Shown one piece after another: positions 33,906-41,400 of a stretch of DNA of 43,117 nt. The stretch spans positions 1 to 43,117 of the forward strand of contig DULJ01000094.1 in assembly GCA_012840465.1 (NCBI GenBank), read 5' to 3'. The stretch comes from Caryophanales bacterium. GTDB taxonomy: Bacteria; Bacillota; Bacilli; Bacillales; Bacillaceae_J. The notes beneath the pieces were generated by a model. That model searched no databases. It was not told where the DNA came from and saw only the letters and a list, made by a program, of their open reading frames with translations. A program made the translations under genes and the position numbers. Positions within the stretch are counted from its first letter, which is position 1; every line of letters starts with the position of its first letter.

Positions 33906-34634
33906 TTGAGTACAACTACCGTTATAGCGAAAAAACAATCTCATTTTAGACATGGTCTTCAGGACGGTATTAGTATTGGGATTGGCTATTTCCCAGTTGC
34001 TTTGACATTTGGTTTATTGGCTAAATCGACCGGGTTAAGCCTTGGGGAAACAGTCCTGATGAGTCTATTAGTGTATGCCGGGGCATCACAATATATTTCA
34101 TTGAACCTGATTGCACTCGGAACAAACCCGGTTGCAATTATCATTACAACTTTTATCGTGAATATTAGGCATTTTCTAATGACTGCTTCGTTGAATGAAA
34201 AGGTTGAAAAAGACCATCCATTCATTAAAGCTGTGTATGCTTTTGGGATAACAGATGAGACCTTTTCTGTTGCCGCCACAAAAGCAGGAAAGGTTACAAC
34301 ACCGTATATGTTTGGTCTCACAATCGTAGCCTATGGAAGTTGGGTAATCAATTCCGGGATCGGACACATTGTAGGCGCAAGTTTGCCACAGGTATTGCAG
34401 GAAAGTATGACCATTGCCCTTTATGCCCTGTTTATTGGCCTATTGGTCCCATCTTTAAAAAGACAGCGAAAGATTATATTCTTAGCAGGTTTTGCGGCAA
34501 TATTAAACAGCCTATTTACTTACATATTACCGCCAGATTGGTCTGGTTGGGCCATCGTTAGTGCGACATTGATTTCTGCAGTTGGGATTGAGCTTATTTT
34601 TAAAAAAGTAGGGGGAGAGTATCGAAATGGATAA
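33906..34634 (+). CDS. azlC: AzlC-family branched-chain amino acid exporter, large subunit
   Basis: A 242-aa membrane protein of the AzlC family (AzlC-AzlD exporters of branched-chain amino acids and analogues such as azaleucine). It has about six membrane segments, with HGLQDGISIGIGYFPVALTFG near the N-terminus and NIRHFLMTASLN and FGITDETFSVA motifs in the middle. TTG at 33906 has AGGGGAG eight bases upstream, so I prefer it to the in-frame TTG at 33864. The azlD start overlaps its end by eight bases. Confidence 0.9.
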   Translation: MSTTTVIAKKQSHFRHGLQDGISIGIGYFPVALTFGLLAKSTGLSLGETVLMSLLVYAGASQYISLNLIALGTNPVAIIITTFIVNIRHFLMTASLNEKVEKDHPFIKAVYAFGITDETFSVAATKAGKVTTPYMFGLTIVAYGSWVINSGIGHIVGASLPQVLQESMTIALYALFIGLLVPSLKRQRKIIFLAGFAAILNSLFTYILPPDWSGWAIVSATLISAVGIELIFKKVGGEYRNG

Positions 34635-34932
34635 AACTGTTGTATTTATGATTATTGGTATGGCCATCGTTACCTATCTTCCAAGAATGCTCCCGCTCGT
34701 TGCTTTAAACGGAAAAAAAATGCCCCCCTTTTTACAAGTTGTCCTCGGCAATGTCCCTTTTGCTGCACTTGGGGCATTGATCATTCCAGGAATACTTTCA
34801 GTCAATGAAAATATTTGGTATGGAATAGTTGGGGCAGTGGTTGCTTTTGTTGTTGCCTACCTTGGTGCCAATGTCATCGTAGTTGTTATGAGTTCGATTG
34901 CGGTATTGACTGTTTTTTCTTTATTTATGTAA
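34627..34932 (+). CDS. azlD: AzlD-family branched-chain amino acid exporter, small subunit
   Basis: A 101-aa membrane protein with about four hydrophobic segments, the small partner of AzlC. MIIGMAIVTYLPRMLPLVAL and the following VVLGNVPFAALGALIIPGIL are diagnostic of AzlD. GGGGGAGAG sits in the end of azlC and the genes overlap by eight bases, so translation is coupled. Confidence 0.92.
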   Translation: MDKTVVFMIIGMAIVTYLPRMLPLVALNGKKMPPFLQVVLGNVPFAALGALIIPGILSVNENIWYGIVGAVVAFVVAYLGANVIVVVMSSIAVLTVFSLFM

Positions 34933-34938
34933 AAAATA

Positions 34939-34962
34939 AGCACCCTTTGTGGGTGCTTTGTT
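34939..34962 (+). terminator. Terminator between azlD and the YtkA-like lipoprotein gene
   Basis: AAGCACCC/GGGTGCTT stem with a 5-base loop in the convergent gap; A-rich and T-rich flanks allow use in both directions. Confidence 0.82.
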
Positions 34963-34970
34963 CTTTGACT

Positions 34971-35351
34971 TTACTCCGTTACAGTAAACTGGTATTTATC
35001 CATTAAGTGCATGTCCAATGCATCAGCATGGAAGTATACAGAATAGATCCCTGGTTCTGAGAGGCTTATTTCGCCTGTATAAGTGCCATCACCGACATTT
35101 TCAGCAGGCATTGTGGTGTGTTGTTCATCTGCTTTTTCATCTAACCAATATTCAAAACTAACGTCAGCGTCTTTTACCTCTTTTTCGCCAGCCGTAATTT
35201 TTACCTCGAATGTGAGTGGTTCGTTCACTTTTACAACATCAGACGACATCGTAAACGCGGCTTCAGGGAAAATAAATTCGTCTTCTGAAGAACTGCAGCC
35301 AACTAATAAAATAACAAGGAACAAAAAGGGTGTTGCCAACTTTTTAACCAT
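34971..35351 (-). CDS. YtkA/FixH-like lipoprotein
   Basis: A 126-aa exported lipoprotein with a signal peptide ending in L-L-V-G-C (about Cys19) and a beta-rich YtkA-like domain (VNEPLTFEVKIT...YWLDEKADEQH...YTGEISLSEPGIYSVYFHADALDMH). His and Met residues near the end (HADALDMHLMD) could bind a metal. It lies downstream of a SCO1-like gene on the same strand, hinting at cytochrome oxidase copper-site assembly. Function inferred from neighbours only. Confidence 0.78.
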   Translation of the reverse strand: MVKKLATPFLFLVILLVGCSSSEDEFIFPEAAFTMSSDVVKVNEPLTFEVKITAGEKEVKDADVSFEYWLDEKADEQHTTMPAENVGDGTYTGEISLSEPGIYSVYFHADALDMHLMDKYQFTVTE

Positions 35352-35368
35352 TTTATAACCAACCTCAC

Positions 35369-35428
35369 TGTCCAGCTCCAGCGCCCGGCAACTCGTGGAC
35401 TTCGCTAAACGGGCGCTTCCGCTTTTCT
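35369..35428 (+). repeat. Dispersed repeat family A, copy 4
   Basis: About 60 bases, TGTCCAGCTCCAGCGCCCGG ... GGGCGCTTCCGCTTTTCT, nearly full length and closest to copy 1. It fills the gap between the SCO1-like and lipoprotein genes, both transcribed on the opposite strand. Confidence 0.8.
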
Positions 35429-35430
35429 AC

Positions 35431-36018
35431 TTACTTAAGTTCATTCTTAATTCTTTTATAAATTCTATCGCTATCGAAACCTTCCCCCATTGGCAAAGAT
35501 TCTACTAATTTATTATTTTGATCCAACATGTACGTAAACGTTGTATGAACATAGTTGCCGTTTCCAGGGTCTCTGTACATAAAGGTGAAGGCATCGGCAA
35601 TTTTACGAGTATTTTCCTCAGATCCTCTCAGAAAGTGCCAGCCGGTGTTGTCATCGGTTATATTGAATCGTTCGGCATAAAGTGCTAATTTTTCAGCAGA
35701 ATCCCGTTTAGGGTCAATAGTGATTGAAATAAATTCTACTTTATCGCGAAAAACACCATCTTCTTCAAGTTTCTTTTTTAATAAATTCATTCTTAATGAA
35801 GTTGTTGGGCAAACATCTGGGCAATTTACGTACATAAATTCAATTAAGCGAATTTTCGGAGGCAAATTGGCGAAGGAATATTCTCCTCCGAATGCAGACT
35901 CCATGACAACATCTTCCGGTAGTTTAACACTTCCTGGCCGAATAATAGTCAAATAAAGAATCCCTATTGAGATCCCGATTACGGACAGGGTTATAAACCA
36001 TATATATATTTTTTTCAA
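35431..36018 (-). CDS. SCO1/SenC-family copper chaperone
   Basis: A 195-aa membrane-anchored thioredoxin-fold protein delivering copper to the CuA site of cytochrome c oxidase. One N-terminal membrane segment (WFITLSVIGISIGILYLTII) precedes the domain with metal ligands Cys66 and Cys70 (CPDVC) and His158 (NYVHTT). ITIDPKRDSAEKLALYAERF is typical. Length matches B. subtilis Sco (YpmQ, about 193 aa). The lipoprotein gene downstream may be part of the same operon. Confidence 0.92.
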   Translation of the reverse strand: MKKIYIWFITLSVIGISIGILYLTIIRPGSVKLPEDVVMESAFGGEYSFANLPPKIRLIEFMYVNCPDVCPTTSLRMNLLKKKLEEDGVFRDKVEFISITIDPKRDSAEKLALYAERFNITDDNTGWHFLRGSEENTRKIADAFTFMYRDPGNGNYVHTTFTYMLDQNNKLVESLPMGEGFDSDRIYKRIKNELK

Positions 36019-36218
36019 AGTAAAACACCTCGTTTAAATTTTATCCTTTTGATCTTATGATACTATACGATTATAAAAAAAACAGGAAATGCTGTGGAAA
36101 ATACGTGAATATTCTATGAACATGTTTAAAATGTTTTAAAAGTCATTCCGCCATAAATATCTGTTCTAATTCAGCCCATACTAACTAAAATAAAGATATA
36201 GATAGTTTGTACGATAAT

Positions 36219-36434
36219 AACTTAATTTTATTCAGCAGAAGTCCCTGACTTCGATAAGTAGGGGGTTAACTCCCTACCGAATAAAGTTAAAGCCTCCGGC
36301 GAGCCTTGTGATTTTCAAAGATGATTTTCAAGCAGATCAAAGACTAAGAACGCCACATCCTGTGGCAACGTCTTTGTGACCCACATCCTGTGGGCCTAAA
36401 AATCTGGGCGCAAATACGCCAAGGCGCATTTGAT
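36219..36434 (+). repeat. Long hairpin-rich repeat family B, copy 2
   Basis: A larger relative of 30022-30152. Outer arms AACTTAATTTTATTC (36220-36234) and GAATAAAGTT enclose an extra hairpin, TAGGGGGTTAACTCCCTA. Middle hairpins include CCACATCCTGTGG, CCCACATCCTGTGGG and AAAGAC/GTCTTT. The end has AAATACGCC/GGCGCATTT. Shared blocks with copy 1: AATAAAGTTAAAGCCTCCGG, GATTTTCAAAG, and TCTGGGCGCAAATACGCCAA. It ends about 20 bases before the yhfN start. The preceding 36019-36218 holds nothing else I can identify. Confidence 0.8.
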
Positions 36435-36455
36435 CTGGAAAGGGGAGAAATATAG

Positions 36456-37724
36456 TTGAAGAAATTTTTAAAAGGACTTTTTCTTCTTTATGGGATATAT
36501 GCCGCTATCGTTATTTTATTTTTCTTTTTTGCCGGTGATTCTTCTAACTTGCCAATGCAGTATCAAGGTTCGGCCGCAGATCCAGCAACGTTTATGAATG
36601 ATCGGCAATTGGAATTGACGTATGAATACTCGAAAATTAGGCATATCATCTTTTTTTTGTTGACACCTTTTGATTGGGTTCTATTTCTAACCATTTTAGC
36701 CGTGGGATTTTCTGCACGTTTTCGAAATTGGTCTGAATCCGTAACAAAGATATCCTTATTTCAAAAAGGAATTTATGTATTCTGGTTATCCATTTTTACT
36801 TTCATCATTATGTTTCCAATTGATTATATTTCATATCAGCTGTCCAAGTCCTATGGGATAACAACCTCCACATTCACAATTTGGATGAAGGATCAGTTTA
36901 TAGATTTTTGGCTTGATTATTTGTTTATGGCCCTTTTAGCAATTGTAGTGTATGCATTAATTAAAAAATACAACAAACGATGGTGGCTCTATGCTTGGGT
37001 CATTTCCATTCCTTTCACGGTCTTTTTAATGTTTGTTCAGCCTGTCATTATTGATCCGCTTTATAATGATTTCTACCCGTTAAAGGATAAAGAATTAGAA
37101 GAAAAAATCTTAAATCTGGCAAGTAAAGCAGATATACCAGCAGAGCATGTCTATGAAGTTAATATGTCTGAAAAAACCAATGCCTTAAATGCTTATGTAA
37201 CAGGCATAGGCTCGAATTCACGAATTGTATTATGGGATACAACTTTAAATAAGCTTAATGATAATGAAGTACTGTTCGTGATGGCGCATGAAATGGCCCA
37301 TTACGTGAAGAAACATATTTACATGGGGATGACGGCTTATCTGATTGTTTCTTTTATTGGTTTATTTATAGCCTCAAAACTTCTCGAATGGGCTGTTAAA
37401 AGGTTTGGGAATCAGTTGCGGATTAAAGGGGTTAATGATATTGCAAGTCTTCCTTTGTTATTATTAATCATTTCCATGTTGACCTTTGTACAAAGTCCAA
37501 TTAACAATGCATACTCTAGGTCTTTAGAGCACTCAGCAGATGAATATGCTATTGAAATGACGAAGGACAAAACTGCGGCCATAAGCGGGTTCCAGAAGTT
37601 AACAATTGCAGGATTAAGCGAAGTTAACCCACCGTTAATTGTAAAGTGGCTTCGTTATGGGCACCCAACGATGTTAGAACGGTTAAATTTCTTAGAAAAT
37701 TACGATGTGAATCGGACAAATTAA
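36456..37724 (+). CDS. yhfN: YhfN, M48-family (Ste24-type) membrane metallopeptidase
   Basis: A 422-aa integral-membrane zinc protease. HExxH is H278-EMA-H282 (MAHEMAHYVKKH), with the third ligand in LEHSADEYAIE. About six membrane segments precede and flank the catalytic region, including FWLSIFTFIIMFPIDYISYQ and a pair after the active site. Length equals Ste24-type CAAX proteases and B. subtilis YhfN (about 426 aa). TTG start with AAAGGGGAG upstream. Bacterial substrates are mostly unknown; membrane-protein quality control is likely. Confidence 0.9.
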   Translation: MKKFLKGLFLLYGIYAAIVILFFFFAGDSSNLPMQYQGSAADPATFMNDRQLELTYEYSKIRHIIFFLLTPFDWVLFLTILAVGFSARFRNWSESVTKISLFQKGIYVFWLSIFTFIIMFPIDYISYQLSKSYGITTSTFTIWMKDQFIDFWLDYLFMALLAIVVYALIKKYNKRWWLYAWVISIPFTVFLMFVQPVIIDPLYNDFYPLKDKELEEKILNLASKADIPAEHVYEVNMSEKTNALNAYVTGIGSNSRIVLWDTTLNKLNDNEVLFVMAHEMAHYVKKHIYMGMTAYLIVSFIGLFIASKLLEWAVKRFGNQLRIKGVNDIASLPLLLLIISMLTFVQSPINNAYSRSLEHSADEYAIEMTKDKTAAISGFQKLTIAGLSEVNPPLIVKWLRYGHPTMLERLNFLENYDVNRTN

Positions 37725-37736
37725 CCAGTAAACAGC

Positions 37737-37783
37737 CTCTTTTTGCAAAAAGTTGAAAAATTTCGCAAAAAGGGGTTTCTTTT
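37737..37783 (+). terminator. Terminator of yhfN
   Basis: CCTCTTTTTGC and GCAAAAAGGGG form an imperfect stem separated by an AT-rich loop and followed by TTTCTTTTTC, shortly after the stop codon. Confidence 0.7.
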
Positions 37784-37898
37784 TCGGAAATGCTGTTATA
37801 TAATACAAACAGAAACAAACAACCGTGTAGTATAACAATGAGACACCGAGGAACATCGCGTAATGGAAGGAGTGAATACCACTCAATAATATGGGGGA

Positions 37899-37925
37899 AT
37901 GTTTGACGGTCAATCCGTTAAACAT
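37899..37925 (+). promoter_or_regulatory. Hairpin in the aceA 5' region
   Basis: ATGTTTGACGG and CCGTTAAACAT pair over 11 positions (one G-U in RNA) around TCAAT. It lies 69-95 bases upstream of the aceA start codon and downstream of a TATAAT at 37799-37804, so it would be in the mRNA leader or serve as an operator. It lacks a T-run, so it is not a simple terminator. Confidence 0.5.
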
Positions 37926-37993
37926 AGGGGGCTTTTAGTAACGGAAAAAGGGTATTTAATAAAAAGTTTATTTTCAGAGAGGGGAAAATGGGG

Positions 37994-39274
37994 ATGACAA
38001 ATCAAGAAAGAATTGCAAAGTTGGAAGAAAGTTGGAAAATGGATAGTCGTTGGAAAGGGATTGAAAGACCTTATTCTGCAGAAGATGTAATTCGTCTTCG
38101 CGGTTCACTCGACATTGAACATACATTAGCAAAAGTTGGTTCCGAGAGATTGTGGGGATTATTAAATGAAGAAGATTTCATTAATGCACTTGGCGCATTA
38201 ACAGGAAACCAAGCGGTGCAACAAGTTAAAGCTGGTCTTAAAGCAATCTACTTAAGTGGATGGCAGGTTGCAGCGGATGCAAACCTTTCAGGTCATATGT
38301 ATCCTGACCAAAGCTTATATCCTGCAAACTCTGTACCAGCGGTAGTAAAACGTATTAACCAAGCATTACAACGTGCGGATCAAATTCAATCAACTGAAGG
38401 TAACGGTGACACTTATTGGTTTGCTCCAATTGTTGCTGATGCCGAAGCTGGTTTTGGTGGAGCACTGAACGTATTTGAATTGATGAAAGGTATGATCGAA
38501 GCCGGTGCTTCTGGCGTACACTTTGAAGACCAATTATCTTCTGAAAAGAAATGCGGTCACTTAGGTGGTAAAGTATTATTACCAACTCAAACAGCAGTAA
38601 GAAACTTAATTTCTGCTCGTTTAGCGGCTGACGTAATGGGTGTTCCTACCGTATTAGTTGCTCGTACAGATGCTGATGCAGCAGATATGATTACAAGCGA
38701 TATCGATGACAACGATAAGCCGTTCTTAACTGGTGAAAGAACTCCAGAAGGATTCTATTGTACAAAATCTGGTATTGAACAAGCCATTTCCCGTGGTCTA
38801 GCTTATGCACCATATGCGGATTTAATTTGGTGTGAAACATCTACACCAGATATTGAGCAAGCTAAACAATTTGCTGATGCTATTCATGCTAAGTTCCCAG
38901 GAAAAATGTTGGCTTACAACTGCTCACCATCATTCAACTGGAAATCTAAGCTTGATGATGAAACAATTGAAAACTTCCAAAGAGAAATCGCTAAGATGGG
39001 ATATAAGTTCCAGTTCGTTACATTAGCAGGTTTCCATGCTCTTAACTACAGCATGTTCCAATTAGCTCAAGGCTACAAAACTCGCGGTATGGGTGCATAT
39101 TCTGAATTACAACAAGCAGAATTTGCTGCAGAAGCACAAGGCTACACAGCTACTAAGCACCAACGTGAAGTAGGAACTGGCTACTTTGATGAAGTTTCAC
39201 AAGTCGTTTCTGGCGGCCAATCTTCAACAACAGCTATGAAGGGTTCAACTGAAGAAGCTCAATTTATTAAGTAA
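37994..39274 (+). CDS. aceA: AceA, isocitrate lyase
   Basis: A 426-aa cytoplasmic enzyme cleaving isocitrate to glyoxylate and succinate in the glyoxylate shunt. The catalytic signature KKCGHLGGK (Cys187) is intact, with [20 protein letters not shown] and [10 protein letters not shown] also conserved. Two ATGs (37988, 37994) are in frame; GAGGGG gives nine bases of spacing to the second. No malate synthase gene is adjacent in this window. Gene body is richer in optimal-looking codons than its neighbours, suggesting high expression. Confidence 0.96.
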   Translation: MTNQERIAKLEESWKMDSRWKGIERPYSAEDVIRLRGSLDIEHTLAKVGSERLWGLLNEEDFINALGALTGNQAVQQVKAGLKAIYLSGWQVAADANLSGHMYPDQSLYPANSVPAVVKRINQALQRADQIQSTEGNGDTYWFAPIVADAEAGFGGALNVFELMKGMIEAGASGVHFEDQLSSEKKCGHLGGKVLLPTQTAVRNLISARLAADVMGVPTVLVARTDADAADMITSDIDDNDKPFLTGERTPEGFYCTKSGIEQAISRGLAYAPYADLIWCETSTPDIEQAKQFADAIHAKFPGKMLAYNCSPSFNWKSKLDDETIENFQREIAKMGYKFQFVTLAGFHALNYSMFQLAQGYKTRGMGAYSELQQAEFAAEAQGYTATKHQREVGTGYFDEVSQVVSGGQSSTTAMKGSTEEAQFIK

Positions 39275-39314
39275 TTTGGCTTTACGTTCATTCTCCTGAA
39301 CATAATATATCATT

Positions 39315-39357
39315 GCTGTATCACCTGTGTATAACAGGATTGATACAGCTTTTTTTA
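39315..39357 (+). terminator. Terminator of aceA
   Basis: GCTGTATCA/TGATACAGC plus inner CCTGT/ACAGG pairs, followed by TTTTTTTATTT. Confidence 0.9.
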
Positions 39358-39374
39358 TTTTTATGAAATAAACG

Positions 39375-39398
39375 AAAAGGGAGCGAATGCTCCCTTTT
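39375..39398 (-). terminator. Terminator of yhzC
   Basis: Perfect AAAAGGGAGC/GCTCCCTTTT stem with a 4-base loop; it overlaps the yhzC stop codon on the minus strand. Confidence 0.82.
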
Positions 39399-39636
39399 AC
39401 GTTTGAAATTCGTGTAATTTTTTATACTGTTCTGTTAATAGATAAAATTGAAATCGGTCTTTTAAGTCTAAAGCATCGTCGATTTGTTTTTGTAAGAACT
39501 CTTTCTGGTAATTAAATAGGGCTTCGTCAATAATCATTTGGATATAAACATCGAGGACATAGTTACCTTCAGTTTGGGATAAGTCTAAATCATTACTTTT
39601 CTTTTGATCAGCGTATGACTTTCTGTTCTCCATCAT
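39397..39636 (-). CDS. yhzC: YhzC, IDEAL-domain protein
   Basis: A 79-aa protein whose central part is an IDEAL domain (VLDVYIQMIIDEALFNYQKE, then QIDDALDLKDRFQFYLL). The IDEAL motif is read directly as I-D-E-A-L. This domain is found in small Bacillaceae proteins and at the C-terminus of some regulators; function unclear. Position near comK fits B. subtilis yhzC. GGGGTGATG precedes two adjacent ATGs; the start may be one codon later. Confidence 0.85.
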   Translation of the reverse strand: MMENRKSYADQKKSNDLDLSQTEGNYVLDVYIQMIIDEALFNYQKEFLQKQIDDALDLKDRFQFYLLTEQYKKLHEFQT

Positions 39637-39737
39637 ATCATCACCCCTGATGCTCTTTTTATTATTATAGTAGTGTAGAGGTGATTTTTCAAGGTCTTTT
39701 CTAACTATTCAAAAAATTAAATTTACAAGTTAAAAAT

Positions 39738-39764
39738 AAAAAAGCCTATTATCTAGGCTTTTTA
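39738..39764 (-). terminator. Terminator overlapping the end of the 153-aa gene
   Basis: Perfect AAAAAGCCTA/TAGGCTTTTT stem around TTATC, including the last codons of the minus-strand gene and with T-rich flanks in both directions. Confidence 0.85.
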
Positions 39765-40207
39765 TGTGTAATCAAATATTCATCATTCGTAATATAAAAA
39801 TCTATAGGGGGTCTTTCGCGAATTAAATTACTTTTTTCTAATAATAAATAACTAACCTTTCTATATGGGTCACCTTGCGTTATTGGGATCTTTTTATACA
39901 TATGAACGTATTGATCAACTGCGAATTGAATCATATCCAAGTAAAAGGGTATTATTTTATCTTTTTCTTCAAAAATTTCATAGGTTTCCTTTGACATGTA
40001 ATAGTTTTGCTCAGGAATTCCTTTGAGGTATGGCTTTAATAAATCGAAATCAATGGAATGATCATCCTTTACTAAAGTCCTAGTTGTTACGCCTTTAGGG
40101 GCTTGATCGGCAAATGCACGGACAGCCTTTTTTACAGATTCAATATCAAAATTATAGATTTCATTACAGTTTTCTTGATTTTTTTTATTTTTTCCCCATT
40201 TAAACAT
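39749..40207 (-). CDS. Unknown soluble protein, possibly DUF3939-like
   Basis: A 152-aa soluble protein with no membrane segment. It begins with a Lys/Asn-rich stretch (MFKWGKNKKN), then SVKKAVRAFADQAPKGVTTRTLV, a central KGIPEQNYYMSKETYEIFEEKD, and ends ITNDEYLITHKKPR. I recall a resemblance to Bacillaceae DUF3939 proteins but am not sure. AAAGGGAG supports ATG 40207 or 40210; an in-frame GTG at 40216 is inside the ribosome site. It ends in its own terminator. Confidence 0.7.
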   Translation of the reverse strand: MFKWGKNKKNQENCNEIYNFDIESVKKAVRAFADQAPKGVTTRTLVKDDHSIDFDLLKPYLKGIPEQNYYMSKETYEIFEEKDKIIPFYLDMIQFAVDQYVHMYKKIPITQGDPYRKVSYLLLEKSNLIRERPPIDFYITNDEYLITHKKPR

Positions 40208-40273
40208 CATTTCCACTCCCTTTATTTATAGTGATAGAAATTTTAACTTTTGTTTAAAATCAGTATAAGAAAG

Positions 40274-40309
40274 GACATCGACTCTGCCATTATGGGAGGA
40301 AGTCGTGTC
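40274..40309 (+). other. Bulged hairpin upstream of the 74-aa gene
   Basis: GACATCGACT and AGTCGTGTC pair over nine positions with one bulged T, enclosing a 17-base loop with CCAT/ATGG and a ribosome-site-like GGGAGGA. It lies 54-90 bases before the next start codon. Function unknown. Confidence 0.4.
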
Positions 40310-40362
40310 TTTGTAATTGATTTTTAACTTTTAGAACACAATAGTAATGGAGGTGTTTTGGC

Positions 40363-40587
40363 ATGAATAATCATTCAAATAAAAAACGTGATAACTTAGA
40401 TGAACCAGCGGTTACATCTGATGCAATCTTAACCCGAGGGATCAGCCTTGGAGTGGATACAGATATAACGGCCCCTTCAGGAAAAGATTATATTTCTGGT
40501 GAATCCGTCAACGAGCATCGGATCATCGAACAAGCGAATGAGTATTTCGCTGAAGAAGAAATAAAACAACAATTTAATAATTTGTAA
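40363..40587 (+). CDS. Small acidic protein of unknown function
   Basis: A 74-aa soluble protein, basic at the N-terminus (NNHSNKKRD) and then acidic, with TRGISLGVDTDITAPSGKDYI and an EQANEYFAEEEIKQQF helix. ATGGAGGTG lies about eight bases before the ATG and a terminator follows, so it is probably expressed on its own. It may belong to the DUF4025/YozQ-type small proteins, but this is a weak recollection. Confidence 0.65.
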   Translation: MNNHSNKKRDNLDEPAVTSDAILTRGISLGVDTDITAPSGKDYISGESVNEHRIIEQANEYFAEEEIKQQFNNL

Positions 40588-40615
40588 AGGGTAGCATGTA
40601 GCTACTCTTTTTGTA
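40588..40615 (+). terminator. Terminator of the 74-aa gene
   Basis: AGGGTAGC/GCTACTCT stem with a short loop and TTTTTGT tail directly after the stop codon. Confidence 0.78.
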
Positions 40616-40693
40616 TTTAAAAATTTTTTGAAAATTTAAAAAAATAATATAAAAAAGCTAGCCTTTGTGATAATATAGAAAATGGTACAGGTT

Positions 40694-40726
40694 TTGTCAA
40701 ACATTGTCATCATAGTTTTTGTCGAT
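40694..40726 (+). promoter_or_regulatory. Three TTGTC repeats upstream of comK, candidate Spo0A boxes
   Basis: TTGTCAAA (40694), TTGTCATC (40704) and TTGTCGAT (40719), in the same orientation, 10 and 15 bases apart, 40-75 bases before comK. The first and third match the Spo0A box TTGTCGAA at 7 of 8 positions. B. subtilis comK is known to be controlled by Spo0A-P at its promoter. Binding is inferred. Confidence 0.45.
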
Positions 40727-40766
40727 TTTTTAGAATGATAAAAATTCTATCTAAAGGGGTGGCCTT

Positions 40767-41273
40767 ATGAGAAGAAGCAAAAAGGTATTAGCAATTTCGG
40801 ATTTTGAGGTAAATCCATATACAATGGCAATTGTCGGAGAAAAAGTTAGTAAGGAACTACCTGTATATACCCGGGTCATTGAGGTTGAGGATGAATTTTT
40901 GGTGAAAATGAAACCGTCAATGGTCATGGACAGAAGCTGTAAGTATTTTGGAAGTAGCCTTAAAGGTCGTCAGGAAGGGGCACGTGAGCTTACTGGTATT
41001 ACATATAAAGTTCCAATTGCTGTTGACCCAACGAATGAAATCTACATGTTTCCTACAATATCTCCTTATAAAGATACCTGCGCTTGGCTGTCACACTCGT
41101 ATATTTTAGACTACCAATCCGCTGGACCTGAAAAAACAATTGTTACATTTACAAATAATAAATCAATTATTTTAGATGTTTCCAAAGGATCTTTCGAGAA
41201 CCAGCTAAATAGAACAGCCCAATACAGATTCCTCCTTTCAAAAAGAATTTCTTATAATAGTAATAGACGATGA
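40767..41273 (+). CDS. comK: ComK, competence transcription factor
   Basis: A 168-aa protein with the ComK-family signature: ISDFEVNPYTMAIVGEK near the N-terminus, SCKYFGSSLKGRQEGARELTGITYKVPIAVDP in the middle (shown in part) and CAWLSHSYILDYQ. ComK activates late competence genes for DNA uptake in B. subtilis; many Bacillus species carry it without showing natural competence. Length is short compared with B. subtilis ComK (192 aa), mainly at the C-terminus. AAAGGGGTGG precedes the ATG. It lies next to yhzC, yhjE and the signal peptidase gene. Confidence 0.92.
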   Translation: MRRSKKVLAISDFEVNPYTMAIVGEKVSKELPVYTRVIEVEDEFLVKMKPSMVMDRSCKYFGSSLKGRQEGARELTGITYKVPIAVDPTNEIYMFPTISPYKDTCAWLSHSYILDYQSAGPEKTIVTFTNNKSIILDVSKGSFENQLNRTAQYRFLLSKRISYNSNRR

Positions 41274-41400
41274 ATGAAATTTAACTTAAATTATATTTCG
41301 GTTTGACCCTCACTTCACTCTGGGAAAAATAAATCCTGTGTAGTAAACTTTTCCTAGGGGATAGTATTAACATATTAAAATTAACGAGGGATAACATTAA

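Noticed and set aside
37838-37906. Short upstream reading frames in the aceA leader
   Set aside because: No ribosome site at proper distance and no recognisable peptide.
40615-40766. ComK self-binding box (AAAA-N5-TTTT pair) before comK
   Set aside because: The region is very AT-rich and no pair with correct spacing stands out.
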